Source: Alviniconcha marisindica (Eukaryota; Mollusca; Gastropoda; Provannidae). From it: 64,000 nucleotides of DNA. Below the pieces are notes generated by a model. The model did not search any database, was not told the DNA's origin, and was given only the letters and a program-made list of their open reading frames with translations. Numbering within the stretch: the stretch's first letter is position 1; the number at the start of each line of letters is the position of its first letter. The position numbers were made by a program, and so were the translations under genes. Location of the stretch: positions 217,501-281,500 of the forward strand of contig JABMCL010001253.1 of NCBI GenBank assembly GCA_018857735.1, written 5' to 3'. Positions 1-10,554 of the stretch are shown here, piece by piece.

Positions 1-562
1 TTATGAAATCATGGTGGCTTTCTGTCTTTCTCATTACTTGGGCACTTCCATCTGCTTACAGTTAATTGTTCTTATGCACTTTAACCAACCTCAGTTGTAC
101 ATTTTGTGAAACAGATGATTGATTGTATGCAGAAAGAAAGAATAAACCTGAGTGTGTGTGTGTGTTTTGATGTGTGTGTGTGTGAGTGGGAGAGAGAGAC
201 TTAAACATCTGTACCTGCAATTCTTACACCAAGAGAGTACAGTTCTGTCAGTATTCTTCACTTTCTAGCATTGTTTAGTGAAGGAGGGAAAAGGGGAGCC
301 ATTTGTTTTTGTAAAGAATTTTACACTGTGCTCTGTTCATGCATGATAGATGTTAAAATGATTCATGGAATGGAATGTATAAAACAGCTGTAGTTTCAGT
401 CAAAGGTGAGAAGCCTGATTACCTCTACCTCCTTTACATATTGCACATTTAAAAACCCTTAATCAGCACAAGAATCTATTTGCACAAACAATAATAACCA
501 TTATAACTTACAAGGCCACTTGCATGGTTTCACTCATCATGTATGTTTGATTTTGATGGCAG

Positions 563-728
563 AGGTGGCCTTCGAGCTGGTGACATCATCGTGGAGATCA
601 ATGGAAAACCAATCCAGTCTTCTTCTGATGTGTACAGCCAAGTGGAATCAACAGAAACTCTAACAGTTGTAGCATACCGAGGCCCCCGCAAAGAGACATT
701 TACCGTCACATCTGAAGAAGTCAATTAG
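563..728 (+). CDS. HtrA-family serine protease, last coding exon (end of PDZ domain), partial
   Basis: The exon follows a splice acceptor (AG at 561-562) and runs to a TAG stop at 726-728. Its first base completes a split codon. The translation GLRAGDIIVEING followed by a DVYSQV segment and a final TSEEVN is the second half of a PDZ domain of the HtrA type, in which the GL-x-x-GD-x-I loop leads into the last strands. HtrA proteins are trimeric serine proteases; the catalytic domain comes earlier and must be encoded left of the window. HTRA2 acts in the mitochondrial intermembrane space and HTRA1/3/4 are secreted; this exon resembles both groups, so I do not choose. No frameshift or stop is seen. 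The call rests on one short exon, but the PDZ motif and the position of the stop are typical. Confidence 0.8.
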
Positions 729-2940
729 TGTGCTAAGAGAGTGTGCGTGTAAGTGCAGTGTGTGTGTGTGTGTATGTGTATGAGTGATGTCTAAGGCCAT
801 GTTAAAGTCTCAGTCATGGTATACATGTATGTATATATATATGTAGTGAGCTTAATAGTGGTGACACAGCTTTGAAGCGTACATGTTCATGATTATAGCT
901 GTGTGTTTGTATCAAAATCAGAGAGGAGGGTGGGGGTGGTGGCTTGTGCAGAATAAATTTGGCTCTTTGCATCTCTCTTGTGTGTGTTTGCAAGCACTAA
1001 AATATACCGTCTTATTTCTGAGGCTTAAAATTGTCTTTGTCTTTCTTTTATACATTTGCACATGTGTGAATTTCACAACAACAAAACAGCCACAGCTGTA
1101 TCTGGAGTTCTGTCATAAAGACAGGTAAATCAGTGCAGGTCATGGTATTGCTTTCTTGATGTGATGATTATTAAAGGAAAGAATTTACTGTAACATATTG
1201 TGTTTATTCACTTGGAATGTAACTACATGTAATGATCAATGTTAGGCTGTCTGGGCTTAGTGAAACCTTTGGTGTTGCAATTTTCACTGGAAACTGTACA
1301 TGTGAAAAATGATCAACGTTACACAGTGGTGGTGCTAAATGATCAACTTTACACAGTGGTGGTGCTTACCGAGCTTGACTGTTTGCCAGGGTCATACGGT
1401 GGTATCAAACAGTTCAAAATAAAAATTGTGCCATTTGGTAAGTGTTTGTCCAGTCAGATTTAAACTTTGGATTATCTTGAAATGGACTAGATTATGCTTA
1501 TAATTATAATGTTGTTTCTGATGTTGGCATACTTTCAAGGAAGATAGTTTGTGTGCTCCTTGACTAGAGGAGGAAAAAAAACCATCAGATTTGTTCAAAT
1601 CCTCATTAGATGATTGACTTTCAGTCTTTTAAATTGATAGCCTTAGTTTGAAGTGTAGCTTTTTACACCAATTTTGGTGATCTTGATTCTATCGAGTTCC
1701 AATCTGTTCAGTTGTAGACTTGGTATGAATGTTAATACATGGATGCAGTCACACATGTGACTGCTTCTCATGAGCTTGGCATGTGTTTAAGGGTAATAAT
1801 TTATAATTTCCAGAGTCAGCAAAAAAAAATTAGCATGAGTTTTCTCTCTCGGAGTTATGAGATCTTTCAAACAGAACATTTGGCCTTCATCCCCCTTCAA
1901 AGTGTAGCATAACAAAAGCTGACTGCTGTACGAGATAAATAAATGATTTATAATGCCCTGTCAACCATGATGGGTTTTATCAGAACAAATGCGCTACCCA
2001 AAAAAGGGGGACAGGGTGTTTGGTGGGGTGGGGGACTTTGCATGATCATAATATTATGTCACCTTTCATTCAGTGAGTTTTACACTTTCATACCTATTTT
2101 GACCCTTGATTTTTTTTCTTTCAAAGTCACAGTGGTATCAGAGAGAATAAACTGAAAGTTGTCTTTTCTTCAGCAAGTTCTTGTCTTATTAAACTGAAAC
2201 CATATCTATAATAATGTATATATTTTACAAAAGATGTGACTTTTTAGTTTCAAGGCTTAATTTGCTGCTGTATCTGCCAGTAAAGATACGATGTGTACTT
2301 TTTGTGATTTATTTAGATCCATCTTTTGAGGGGTGGGGTGGGGGGACACTTATGAGATTGCTGTCTTTATCGCAATTGTTCAAGGAAGACAATAGGTTAT
2401 ATTTTCCCATTTTTAGAGGTGAGTCATACAAGCATTCATTTTGCTCTTCTTCTTTTTGTATTCCAGCAAATGTTGTGTTCTTTGCAAACAGATAATGCTC
2501 TTCCAGTAAATGGCCTGGCATGGTGATATTAACACTAATAAGCCATTGGACTAATGAGTCTTGCACCCCAAGTTCAAATTCCATTCAGCGTCTTTATATT
2601 TCCTTGTCATTCTATTGCCTTTGTAATTGGCTGTAGCCTACATGAGAAGAGAAAGTCACTGGCCCTTGACCAGGCTTGGTCTGGCAAAACAAGTGAAAAA
2701 CAAAAAGAATGAACAGTGTAAGGAGACCAGATAGAACAGGGGCATTTACAAACTGGTGTGGCTTGATCTGATCAGTTTAAAAAATAATTAAAAAAGTAAG
2801 AGAGAGGGAGAGACTCTGCTGTTGTGATGCCATTGCATAGGGAATGAAGTTGGTTGAAGTGTTGCTTTACGTCCACAGAAACTAGGTTTATTAGGGACAG
2901 GGAGCCCAGGACGTCCACCTCAACTTTCACACAGCTCCTG
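729..2940. other. HtrA 3' UTR and intergenic sequence
   Basis: This stretch begins with GT-rich sequence after the HtrA stop. A polyadenylation-like AATAAA near 951-956 would fit a short 3' UTR. The rest is AT-rich with short G-runs, and its open frames lack any recognisable protein pattern. I see no gene. Confidence 0.4.
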
Positions 2941-2944
2941 AGTT

Positions 2945-3192
2945 CTGCGTTGGGAATAGAAATCACTTTGATCAAGTTGTCATCAGTGTGGATCTGTAAG
3001 TGTAACTGATTTCTAAATTACGAATGTTGAGCGATATATATCTCAGACTCTACTGGTGTGATAGGATTGCTCTGTTCACATGGTTAGCATTAGGAATAGA
3101 AATCACTTTGATCAAGTTGCCATCAGTGTGAATCTGTAATTGATTTCTAAATTATGAATGTTGAGTGATATATATATATATATATATATATA
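2945..3192. repeat. Imperfect tandem duplication of about 143 bp ending in an AT microsatellite
   Basis: The segment starting near 2947 (GAATAGAAATCACTTTGATC) returns near 3092 with the same following text, about 143 bp later. The second copy runs into an alternating TA tract at about 3170-3192. It is intergenic and shows no coding signal. Confidence 0.7.
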
Positions 3193-4260
3193 TCAATCTG
3201 CATGTTAACATGTGTTATTGACAGAAATCGAATATGATTAAAAACATCAGGTACATTTGTTGATGTGTTCCTTGGTGTGTGTGTTTTTTTTTTTGTTTGT
3301 ATGTTGTTGTTTTTTTGTTGTTTTTGTGTTTTTCTCTGCATGGTAAATTTTTGCAGAACATGTTTTTTTGTTTTTGTTTTTGTTGGTTGGTTGGTTGGTT
3401 TTACTTTGAAAAGTTGACATGAAGCCAAGGGGTTTTGGTCATACTTGTTTATGAATCATTAGGCTAATTTTTGTTGCTCATTTTTTTCTTACAGACATGC
3501 ATCTCTACTCTTTGCAAGAATACACTTGACCATGCTTTTCCTTTCATTAGCAGTCAAATTTAGGGCGAGAATGAACATGGAGGCATGTGTGTGTCTGTAT
3601 GTGTCAGTGTGTGTGTGTGTGAAGAGAACACAAGAGTTGGATGAAGCACCGCAGTATACATGGAAAGAGAAAAACTTTTCATGCCTTGAATAAGCAACAA
3701 CTTCTAATTTCAAATCATTTTGTTTGTTTACTTTAGTCTATTATTATGGTTTCTTTCATGATAGAAGAAAAGATAGTAGTCTCTCCTGAGGCCTTTAATT
3801 GCTCTTGACACAAAGACATGAAATTAAGAGCATGCACACATGCATGGGATCAATGACATTTCTCACCTCCCCAGGGCAACATTTTAAAACAGACACCAAG
3901 TGAAGACACAAGTCGGCCTAAAATATAGAAAATGCATGAATGTTCTCACATGAAGGCTTTTTATTGTGGTTTGGTCAATATTAATGCAATGGAAATACCT
4001 TTCTGCTTCGAATTTGAGCTTAGGATCCAGCCATATTGGTTCACCCTTTCACCGACGAAGAGCAGAAAAAGGGGGGCTCATGAGGTAATGAATGGCACTT
4101 CTGACTGATGATGACACAAACCGCCCACGGCTGTGGTTTTGTGACCTTCAAATGTGGATGTTTAACAATTTAATTGTTGATCAACTGAAAAACTGCTTTA
4201 AGTGTATTTGTTTTTATTCCATTTCTGTCCAAAGGGCCTGTGATGCTTCTTCATCGAGAG

Positions 4261-4690
4261 TCCCCTTTAAAAAGAGGAGAAAAATCAGCCGTGTCAGAAA
4301 CAAATTCAGTTTTTGTTTGGTCCAACTTACAGAAGGGATCAAACTAAAACTCAGAATCATGGATTGTGTTTTAAAGTGTCCATTGGGTTTGTTTTCAAGT
4401 TAGAAACTGGGACAGTTTTGTGAGTGACAACACCTTAACAGGACTGGCTGTCCGACTCACTGGGGTCCCCTTTAAAAAGACCCCAAAAAAGAAAAAATCA
4501 GCCCTGTCAGATTTCTGTTTTGTTTGTCCAACTTGTAGAAGGGATCAAAATAAAAACTTGAAAATCAAGGATTGTGTTTATAAGTGTCCATTGAGTTTGT
4601 TTTCAATTTAGAAACTGGCGTAGTTTCATGATTGACAATGAACACTTTAACAAACAGGACTGGTTGTCCTATTCACTGTTGCACTCTGTG
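4261..4690. repeat. Imperfect tandem duplication of about 205 bp
   Basis: Two neighbouring copies begin with TCCCCTTTAAAAAGA (near 4261 and 4466). They continue in parallel through an AGAAGGGATCAAA block, a GGATTGTGTTT block and a final AACAGGACTGG block. Short open frames run through both copies, but the protein text is not conserved between them, so I read this as non-coding. Confidence 0.7.
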
Positions 4691-4849
4691 GCTTCTTCAA
4701 TGTTCAGCACAAGACATGCGTGCTCCCATCACCCAGTAAGACACCAAAGTGCCTGCAGTAGACTTGAGGCCAACTGTGAGATTTGATGGTGTGACACACA
4801 TCCTCACCCGCTAATCATTGCTCACAAAACTAGGATTTATTTATTTATT

Positions 4850-5180
4850 TTTGCATTGTCTAATTAAAATTAGCATTCATTTTAACCTTTTGTGCGTTTT
4901 GATCTGGTTTAAGAACACTAACACTGTAGCAGTCATCTTCTTCTTCTTTTTCTCTCTTTTTTTCCGGCATTAAATGTCTCCTTATTTCTCATAAATAATA
5001 GTAGTAACTGGGTGTAAAACACCAAATTACTACTAGTATTTATGAGCAATCAGCAGACATTTCATCAGGGAAAAAAAAAAAAGAAGAAGAAGAAGATAAC
5101 TGCTACAGTGTTAGAGTTCTTACCAGATCAAAACACACAAAAGTTAAAAAGAATGCTACAATGTTAATGAGACAATATGA
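4850..5180. repeat. Foldback (near-palindromic) element of about 330 bp
   Basis: The left arm (about 4853-4970) and right arm (about 5068-5177) are inverted copies: CTAACACTGTAGCAG on the left returns as CTGCTACAGTGTTAG on the right, and TTTTGATCTGG as CCAGATCAAAA. Each arm has a CTT-rich/AAG-rich block toward the centre. The loop (about 5000-5046) holds a nested inverted repeat, ATAGTAGTAA against TTACTACTA. A third, solo arm lies at about 5383-5442. This architecture fits a foldback transposon or MITE; the family is unknown to me. Confidence 0.7.
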
Positions 5181-5511
5181 AACAATGCAAAGTTTCAGTG
5201 CAAACACTTTTTCAAGCAGCAAACAAACAGATAATAGTTTTGTTTTGTTTTTTATACTAACAAACAATGAAACTGAAGAAATCTGACAGCTTGCAGCTGC
5301 TGGAGGAAGTTAGTTGCAGAATCATTCAGCTTATGTGTTTATTGTTTGAAAATGGTGATTGCACTGAAAAATTGCATTGTTTAGTATTGTCTAATTAAAA
5401 TTGGCATTCCCTTTCAACTTTTTGTGCGTTTTGATCTCATTTCTTGACAGGTAAAAACATTAAAGGTTAAAAATGGACATCCATGCACTGTTTCTGATGG
5501 GAATTTTATCC

Positions 5512-5873
5512 TCACCCTCAGACACTGGTGGTAAGTTGTTATTTGACTAGTCTAATGCTGATCAGTCGAGTTGTCTCTGGAGAGGTTTTGGTGGGGACTG
5601 AGATCACAGGAGATGGGGAGAAGGGCTATACCTTACACTACACTGTCACCATCAGAATGATGCTGCTTTAAGGTGGGAAATGGTGTGAGCCATTTGAATG
5701 TTTTACTCATTGTGAGGGGCAGTCACAAGACGTCCAGTGTCTGTAAACTACAAATTTTGGAGGAGAAAGGAGAGCTGAAGGGGACTTGAACCAAAGCACC
5801 TTACCATTAGCTGTGCAGCTGTACTATTTTCGCCACTAAGCCAAACTTGTTCACCCTCAGACACTGGTTGTAA
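5512..5873 (-). mobile_element. tRNA-derived SINE flanked by 23-bp direct repeats
   Basis: Imperfect 23-bp direct repeats (22 of 23 bases equal, core TCACCCTCAGACACTGGT) lie at 5512-5534 and 5851-5873 and look like target-site duplications. Directly inside the right repeat, on the minus strand, is a tRNA-like head with an A-box-like GGCTTAGTGGCG and a B-box-like GGTTCAAGTCC. A body of about 230 bp follows. Pol III would start transcription at the right end, so the element reads right to left. Confidence 0.75.
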
Positions 5874-5879
5874 ATTCTC

Positions 5880-6060
5880 TTAATAATAATAATAATAACA
5901 AAAATGGAAATTTGTAAAGCGCCTACCCCGCGGCTCAAAGTGTTGAACAAATAAAACACACATAATGTACATCGAGATGGAGAATGTTATCCACAGTTTA
6001 ACAGAAGCTAACACATTATGTACACATCAACATGGGTTCAAGCATAACTATGTGCAAGAT

Positions 6061-6143
<83 letters not shown>

Positions 6144-6260
6144 CAGGCACACACACACACACAAACACACATGCACACACATATTGTACAGATCAATAGG
6201 GGTGAAGGACAGTGTATTGATCAGAGTATTACATATGATGGCTATATACCCTCCTGAGTT
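5880..6260 (+). repeat. Dispersed repeat containing a long CA microsatellite
   Basis: An AATAAT-rich start is followed by TTTGTAAAGCGCCTA and CTCAAAGTGTTG, then a CA tract at about 6060-6180, pure over most of its length. The open frames that read this tract as threonine-histidine or cysteine-valine repeats are artefacts. Related starts recur at 16,625 and 22,957, each also leading into CA-rich sequence. Confidence 0.6.
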
Positions 6261-7190
6261 ACTGGCAGAATCTGCCATAACAGCTTCCTTCCGTGCTTAT
6301 GAGTATTTTTTTTTTTTTTCACTGAGCATAAAAATTAAATTCCTCACAAAGAAATGTAGTACATACATGGCCTGTAGATATATCATTTGTTGTTAGAAGT
6401 TCAAGAAAATCATGCTCTCCTTGAAAAAAAAATACTGGTGAGAAGGAAGCCCCTCAATTTAACAACTTCAGTTAAAGTTAGTTTTCCCGATATGATTTTA
6501 GGTGACAACAAAAACAACACATAACAACAACAAATTCAGACACCTGCTAGTTTTGGTCATTCGATGTGATGTTTCCTTCAGACTTTACTGAATAAATTTC
6601 ATATTTAATTATCAATGGTAAGTAACTATCTTGCTTAGTGCTGCGAGCTTGTAAATTTTTACAGAGTATAGCGTTATATAAGAGTTGTTATCATTACTGT
6701 TATGTTGATCTGTCCGATTTCTCAATTTTGGCCTAGTTATGCAACCGAGAGATTAATGAAAACAATTATTAACTTCAGTTTAAACAGCTAGATATACTGA
6801 AGTTTTGATCAGTTTATTTGGCTTTCAGTTTCAGTTTAGCCTAGTTTAAGTTATATATATTTGTACACCCACTTTCAAACAACTGTTCTCACTGACGATA
6901 TGTACGTGTACCTTAACTAATAAGCAGCCACACTTTGATATAAATTTAATAATTAACTTTAATTATTTGAAACTGATGGTTATGTACATGTACATATATT
7001 TCATATATATACGTATACAAGCTTGTTAATTACCTCCGAACATTATCATAAAAACTCGTACTTATGATTCTTGATAGCTTATATCATGGACTGGCGAAGC
7101 TGAATATTTATCCGTGTTTATATATTTAATCAAAAACGGGTTTAGATTTAAACAAGAGATACTCTCAGTGTAAAATTCGCGAAAGAATTG
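6260..7190. other. AT-rich intergenic sequence upstream of the NSD promoter
   Basis: I find no open frame with protein similarity, no splice-site pairs and no structured RNA that I recognise. The composition is strongly AT-rich until about 7180, where CpG dinucleotides become more frequent. Confidence 0.4.
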
Positions 7191-7337
7191 CTGTTCTTAG
7201 TTCAAAGTCAACTCGGTAATTTCCGTGCACTCAATAGCCAGCCAATCGTCTTCTTAGCGTTTCCCGCCGATTGGTTCCGAAGTCTCGGCGGAAGAAGTGT
7301 GTGAACATTGCCGTACGACGTTTGATTTCAGTCAAAA
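7185..7337 (+). promoter_or_regulatory. Probable NSD promoter with CCAAT boxes and E2F-like site
   Basis: CpG density rises here against an AT-rich background. The segment holds a CCAAT at 7242-7246, an inverted CCAAT (ATTGG) at 7270-7274 and, directly before the latter, TTTCCCGCC at 7260-7268, which matches the E2F consensus. A good splice donor follows at 7348. A YY1-like AAGATGGC lies near 7479, inside the intron. These are motif matches only; the transcription start is inferred. Confidence 0.5.
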
Positions 7338-7347
7338 ATGCCTGTAG
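7338..7347 (+). other. Candidate NSD first exon end, with a short uORF start
   Basis: An ATG at 7338-7340 is followed by two codons and one base and then a GTAATT donor (7348). Spliced directly to the acceptor at 10538, it would read ATG CCT GTA GAG and stop at a TGA (10553-10555) after eight codons, in a frame different from NSD. It therefore looks like a uORF rather than the protein start. The joining of these two exons is inferred. Confidence 0.4.
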
Positions 7348-8892
7348 GTAATTTTTAAACAATTGTGCACTTATTGTATTACGCACTAATGCTATTCTTT
7401 CCAGAGACTACATGTATTAAAGAACAGTAGCATGTCATGAAGCCGTGTATGTTTTGTTTGCGTTTGTCACGATCCAAGATGGCCTCGATCAGTGTTGTGT
7501 GCTCTGTGCCCAATGCAAGCGTGGTATAGAGACCTTGCTCCAATGATCGAAGCCTCGTGTAGTTTAAATTGACTGCACATCATCATCTGTTTGTTACCAA
7601 TCTATATTTTATTTAAAAAGTTTTGCCTTTTAGTATAATGTGTAGTTGTAGTACGCATTTGGACAAAAGAAAATGTGGTAAAAGTACTAAAACTCTGTTG
7701 CATGCAATGGTGGCATTTGCAGTTCACGACTGAAAGGTTAATTATTGTGAAACAAATAATCACAAGGGAATCGTGCCTGTAAATGTGTAGTGCAAAGTAA
7801 AGAACAGATCAGAGCACAAAATGAACACCAGTAATAGTAAATCTTTTAACACTGAAATTGCAGCTGTTGACATTCACAGTGTCACTGATCTCTAGAGGTA
7901 AGTGATGTTGACTGCTAAAACAGGAAATAGTATCCTGAGTTAACGGCTGATGTTTACACTTACAGTAACACACACAAAGACAAAGTATTCACTGCTGGCC
8001 TATAGAAAATAATCAGACTTTTAAATGAATATTTTTGGTCATGTGAATTTGTACTCCTCTGTCAAATTCCTTGGGCTAAAGTTTGTATTGGCTATTGCAG
8101 TATGAATTCACAAGTTTACTATGAATCTACACTTACTGGGTCTGTATTTCTACAAATTTGAATGCAAAAGGAATTGAGAGGTTGATTGTACCAGTAAAAT
8201 TGAACCACCTCCAGAAGGTAAACACTTTTAATGAAGAGAAAGACGAGTGTTATTTTTGTCATTTCATGATTTTGATAACATGTTTGACCTACATATGATT
8301 ATTGTGAATTTTTATACAAGCTGATCAAATAATTGGTTTAATATCAATACAAATGATTTATGAGGAATTGTTGCATTTGTCCAGAAGTTGAGCTAAGCAA
8401 GAACTGGAAGTGGTGGAACTGTTTTGCCTAATTGATCATGTTGTATTTGCCTCCATTTCTCCTTTAGAAACATCCATCTCTCTTCTAAGGTGATTTGTAG
8501 TTGCAGTACTTGTACAATTACTCTACCCAGCACCATAGTGTCTGTCATTTCAATCTGATGGCTATTCTGAAATGGTTTGTTTAGTTACTAACACTAATTT
8601 TAGGGCTATTTGGGAGAGTTGTTACTATTTTGTATGTAATCAGTATATTATTTTACTTTTTAGTGAGAAGTCAAGGAAGAAGTACTTTGGACATTTTGCA
8701 TTTTCATGGTTTGCCACTTTGTGTCACTTGTAAGTTGTGTTGTGATAACACTGATGATGACTGATGCAGACTACTTCATTTCTTTGTCACAGTTTGTGTG
8801 GGGCACTTTAAAAAAAAAGTTTGTATATCACTTTGTACAAGAAATTTGAAGTGAATGGCTTATAGTTATACATGTATACAGTGCAGTCATGT

Positions 8893-9394
8893 AAACCCAG
8901 TAAACATGCTAGATCTAATTCGCCTCCATCCGGATCAGCTTGGAAGTGTTGGCCAGAGGCAGACCTGATGATTCTTGCACACCAGTCTGCTTCCAGACTA
9001 TCCATTTGGCCAAAGCGTGACACAGCCAGAACCAAATTGGATCCATGGCTGGTTTTGCACAATATGACCCGGATCATCTGAAAGTCAGAAAGTCTGAAGC
9101 TTGCAGTGGGCCTGTTGTATTCTGCCAGAAATGAGGCAGAGCCCAAATGATTCTTGCACATCGGCTTGTTTCTGGACAAGATGTGGTTGGGCAAAACCTG
9201 ACCAGGCCATCCAGATAGGATCTGGGCAGGTTTTGTACAATATAATCTGGACCTATTTTGGCAGAACAGAACCAAATCAGGTGATGGAAATCGGAGCCGG
9301 CATACATGATCCAGCCCAGTTCTGGCTGCATGTTGGCAATGGTGGCTGTAACCAAAATGCTTCCAGAAAGGATCCAGCATGTTTACTGGGATTT
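8893..9394. mobile_element. Non-autonomous DNA-transposon-like element, about 500 bp, with terminal inverted repeats
   Basis: The ends are inverted copies of about 23 bp: CCCAGTAAACATGCTAGATC on the left and GATCCAGCATGTTTACTGGG on the right. Inside are two direct copies of a block of about 185 bp: GATTCTTGCACACCAG near 8970 pairs with GATTCTTGCACATCGG near 9151, and GGTTTTGCACAATAT near 9051 with GGTTTTGTACAATAT near 9230. There is no transposase frame; the 190-residue minus-strand ORF over the element has no recognisable motif. It lies within NSD intron 1. Confidence 0.65.
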
Positions 9395-10554
9395 TATTTT
9401 ATTTTAATTAAACGATTTTAAAACTAAAACAGTAAAAGTTAAAATGTGAAAGCATATTTTTCTGTAGCTGCTGCTAGTATTAGTTCTTTCTTACATTTTC
9501 TGCTTTTGTTGCTGAGGTAGTGCAATTTAGCTTGTAGTAGATCCTACTGTACTTTTGTCGTGGGTCACAAACACTTTTTAGAACTTGCATACAGCAAACA
9601 CAGTATCTTGCACACACACAAAAATGCATACAACCTGTCAACCAAACAGTACGCTGAACAAACTGATAGCGAATTTTTAGGAACAATCCTGCACCTGTCA
9701 TATTGAAATTCTGCCTCTTGAACCTGCTGCAGAATTCTGGGCAAGCCTGACAGATAGCACTAACAGCATGACTTTCAGTATCTTCAAGCTTGGGGACCCT
9801 CTGTGGCAATTAACATTTTTCACTAGTGCCTGGTTAAAATATATCTGCTTTTTCTCTCTCTTTTTTTCCAGCTGATGCTCGCAGATTCCTGGCTGGTCAT
9901 GTTTGTTTACCTTCTTTAGTAGGCAGTCTGTTGTCAAGTGGCTCAGAGCTAGTCGAAGGAACTTGTCTAGAATATCATCATCATGTGGTTTTTTAATGAA
10001 AAAAGTTGGAGTTTTCTGCATTGTCTTTCATGACATTATGCTAAGCTACCGGACGTGGTCCGTCCCACATGCAAATGAAAAAACTAGTAATGCGGCCAGA
10101 AACTGATGTAGGCAGTGAACTAGAACAGGCCTCATTTGATGCGACCTGCCCTGGCCTGGCAGCTGTAAAAGTTGATATGTTCTAACAACCAGTTTCACAC
10201 CCTGACATCACAGAGACTGAGCGAGAGAGAGAGACTGCCTGAAACCTTTAAGTAAAATGTATTTTGTCATACAGATCTGGACTTTTTAGCATATATAGCA
10301 TATTCTTAGCCAAATTTTTGAAGCACTCTTCCCTCTTGCAGCCCATGCAACCGAGCCCTTGATGCTTTTTTTTATTTATTTATATTTTATTTAGATGTTG
10401 ACTCAGTTTAAACCCTCTTACTATACTGTTAGTAGCTGTAGTGTAATTTAGTAAATCAACTTTTTCAGTTTCATGTCCAAATCAGTATACCTCAATTGAT
10501 CTTTTGTTGACTCTTGTTTTGTTTGTGTGTGTGTGCAGAGTACATAATCCAATG

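Noticed and set aside
5965..6396. Threonine-histidine-rich open frame
   Set aside because: It is the translation of a CA microsatellite; no homology or splice context supports a protein.
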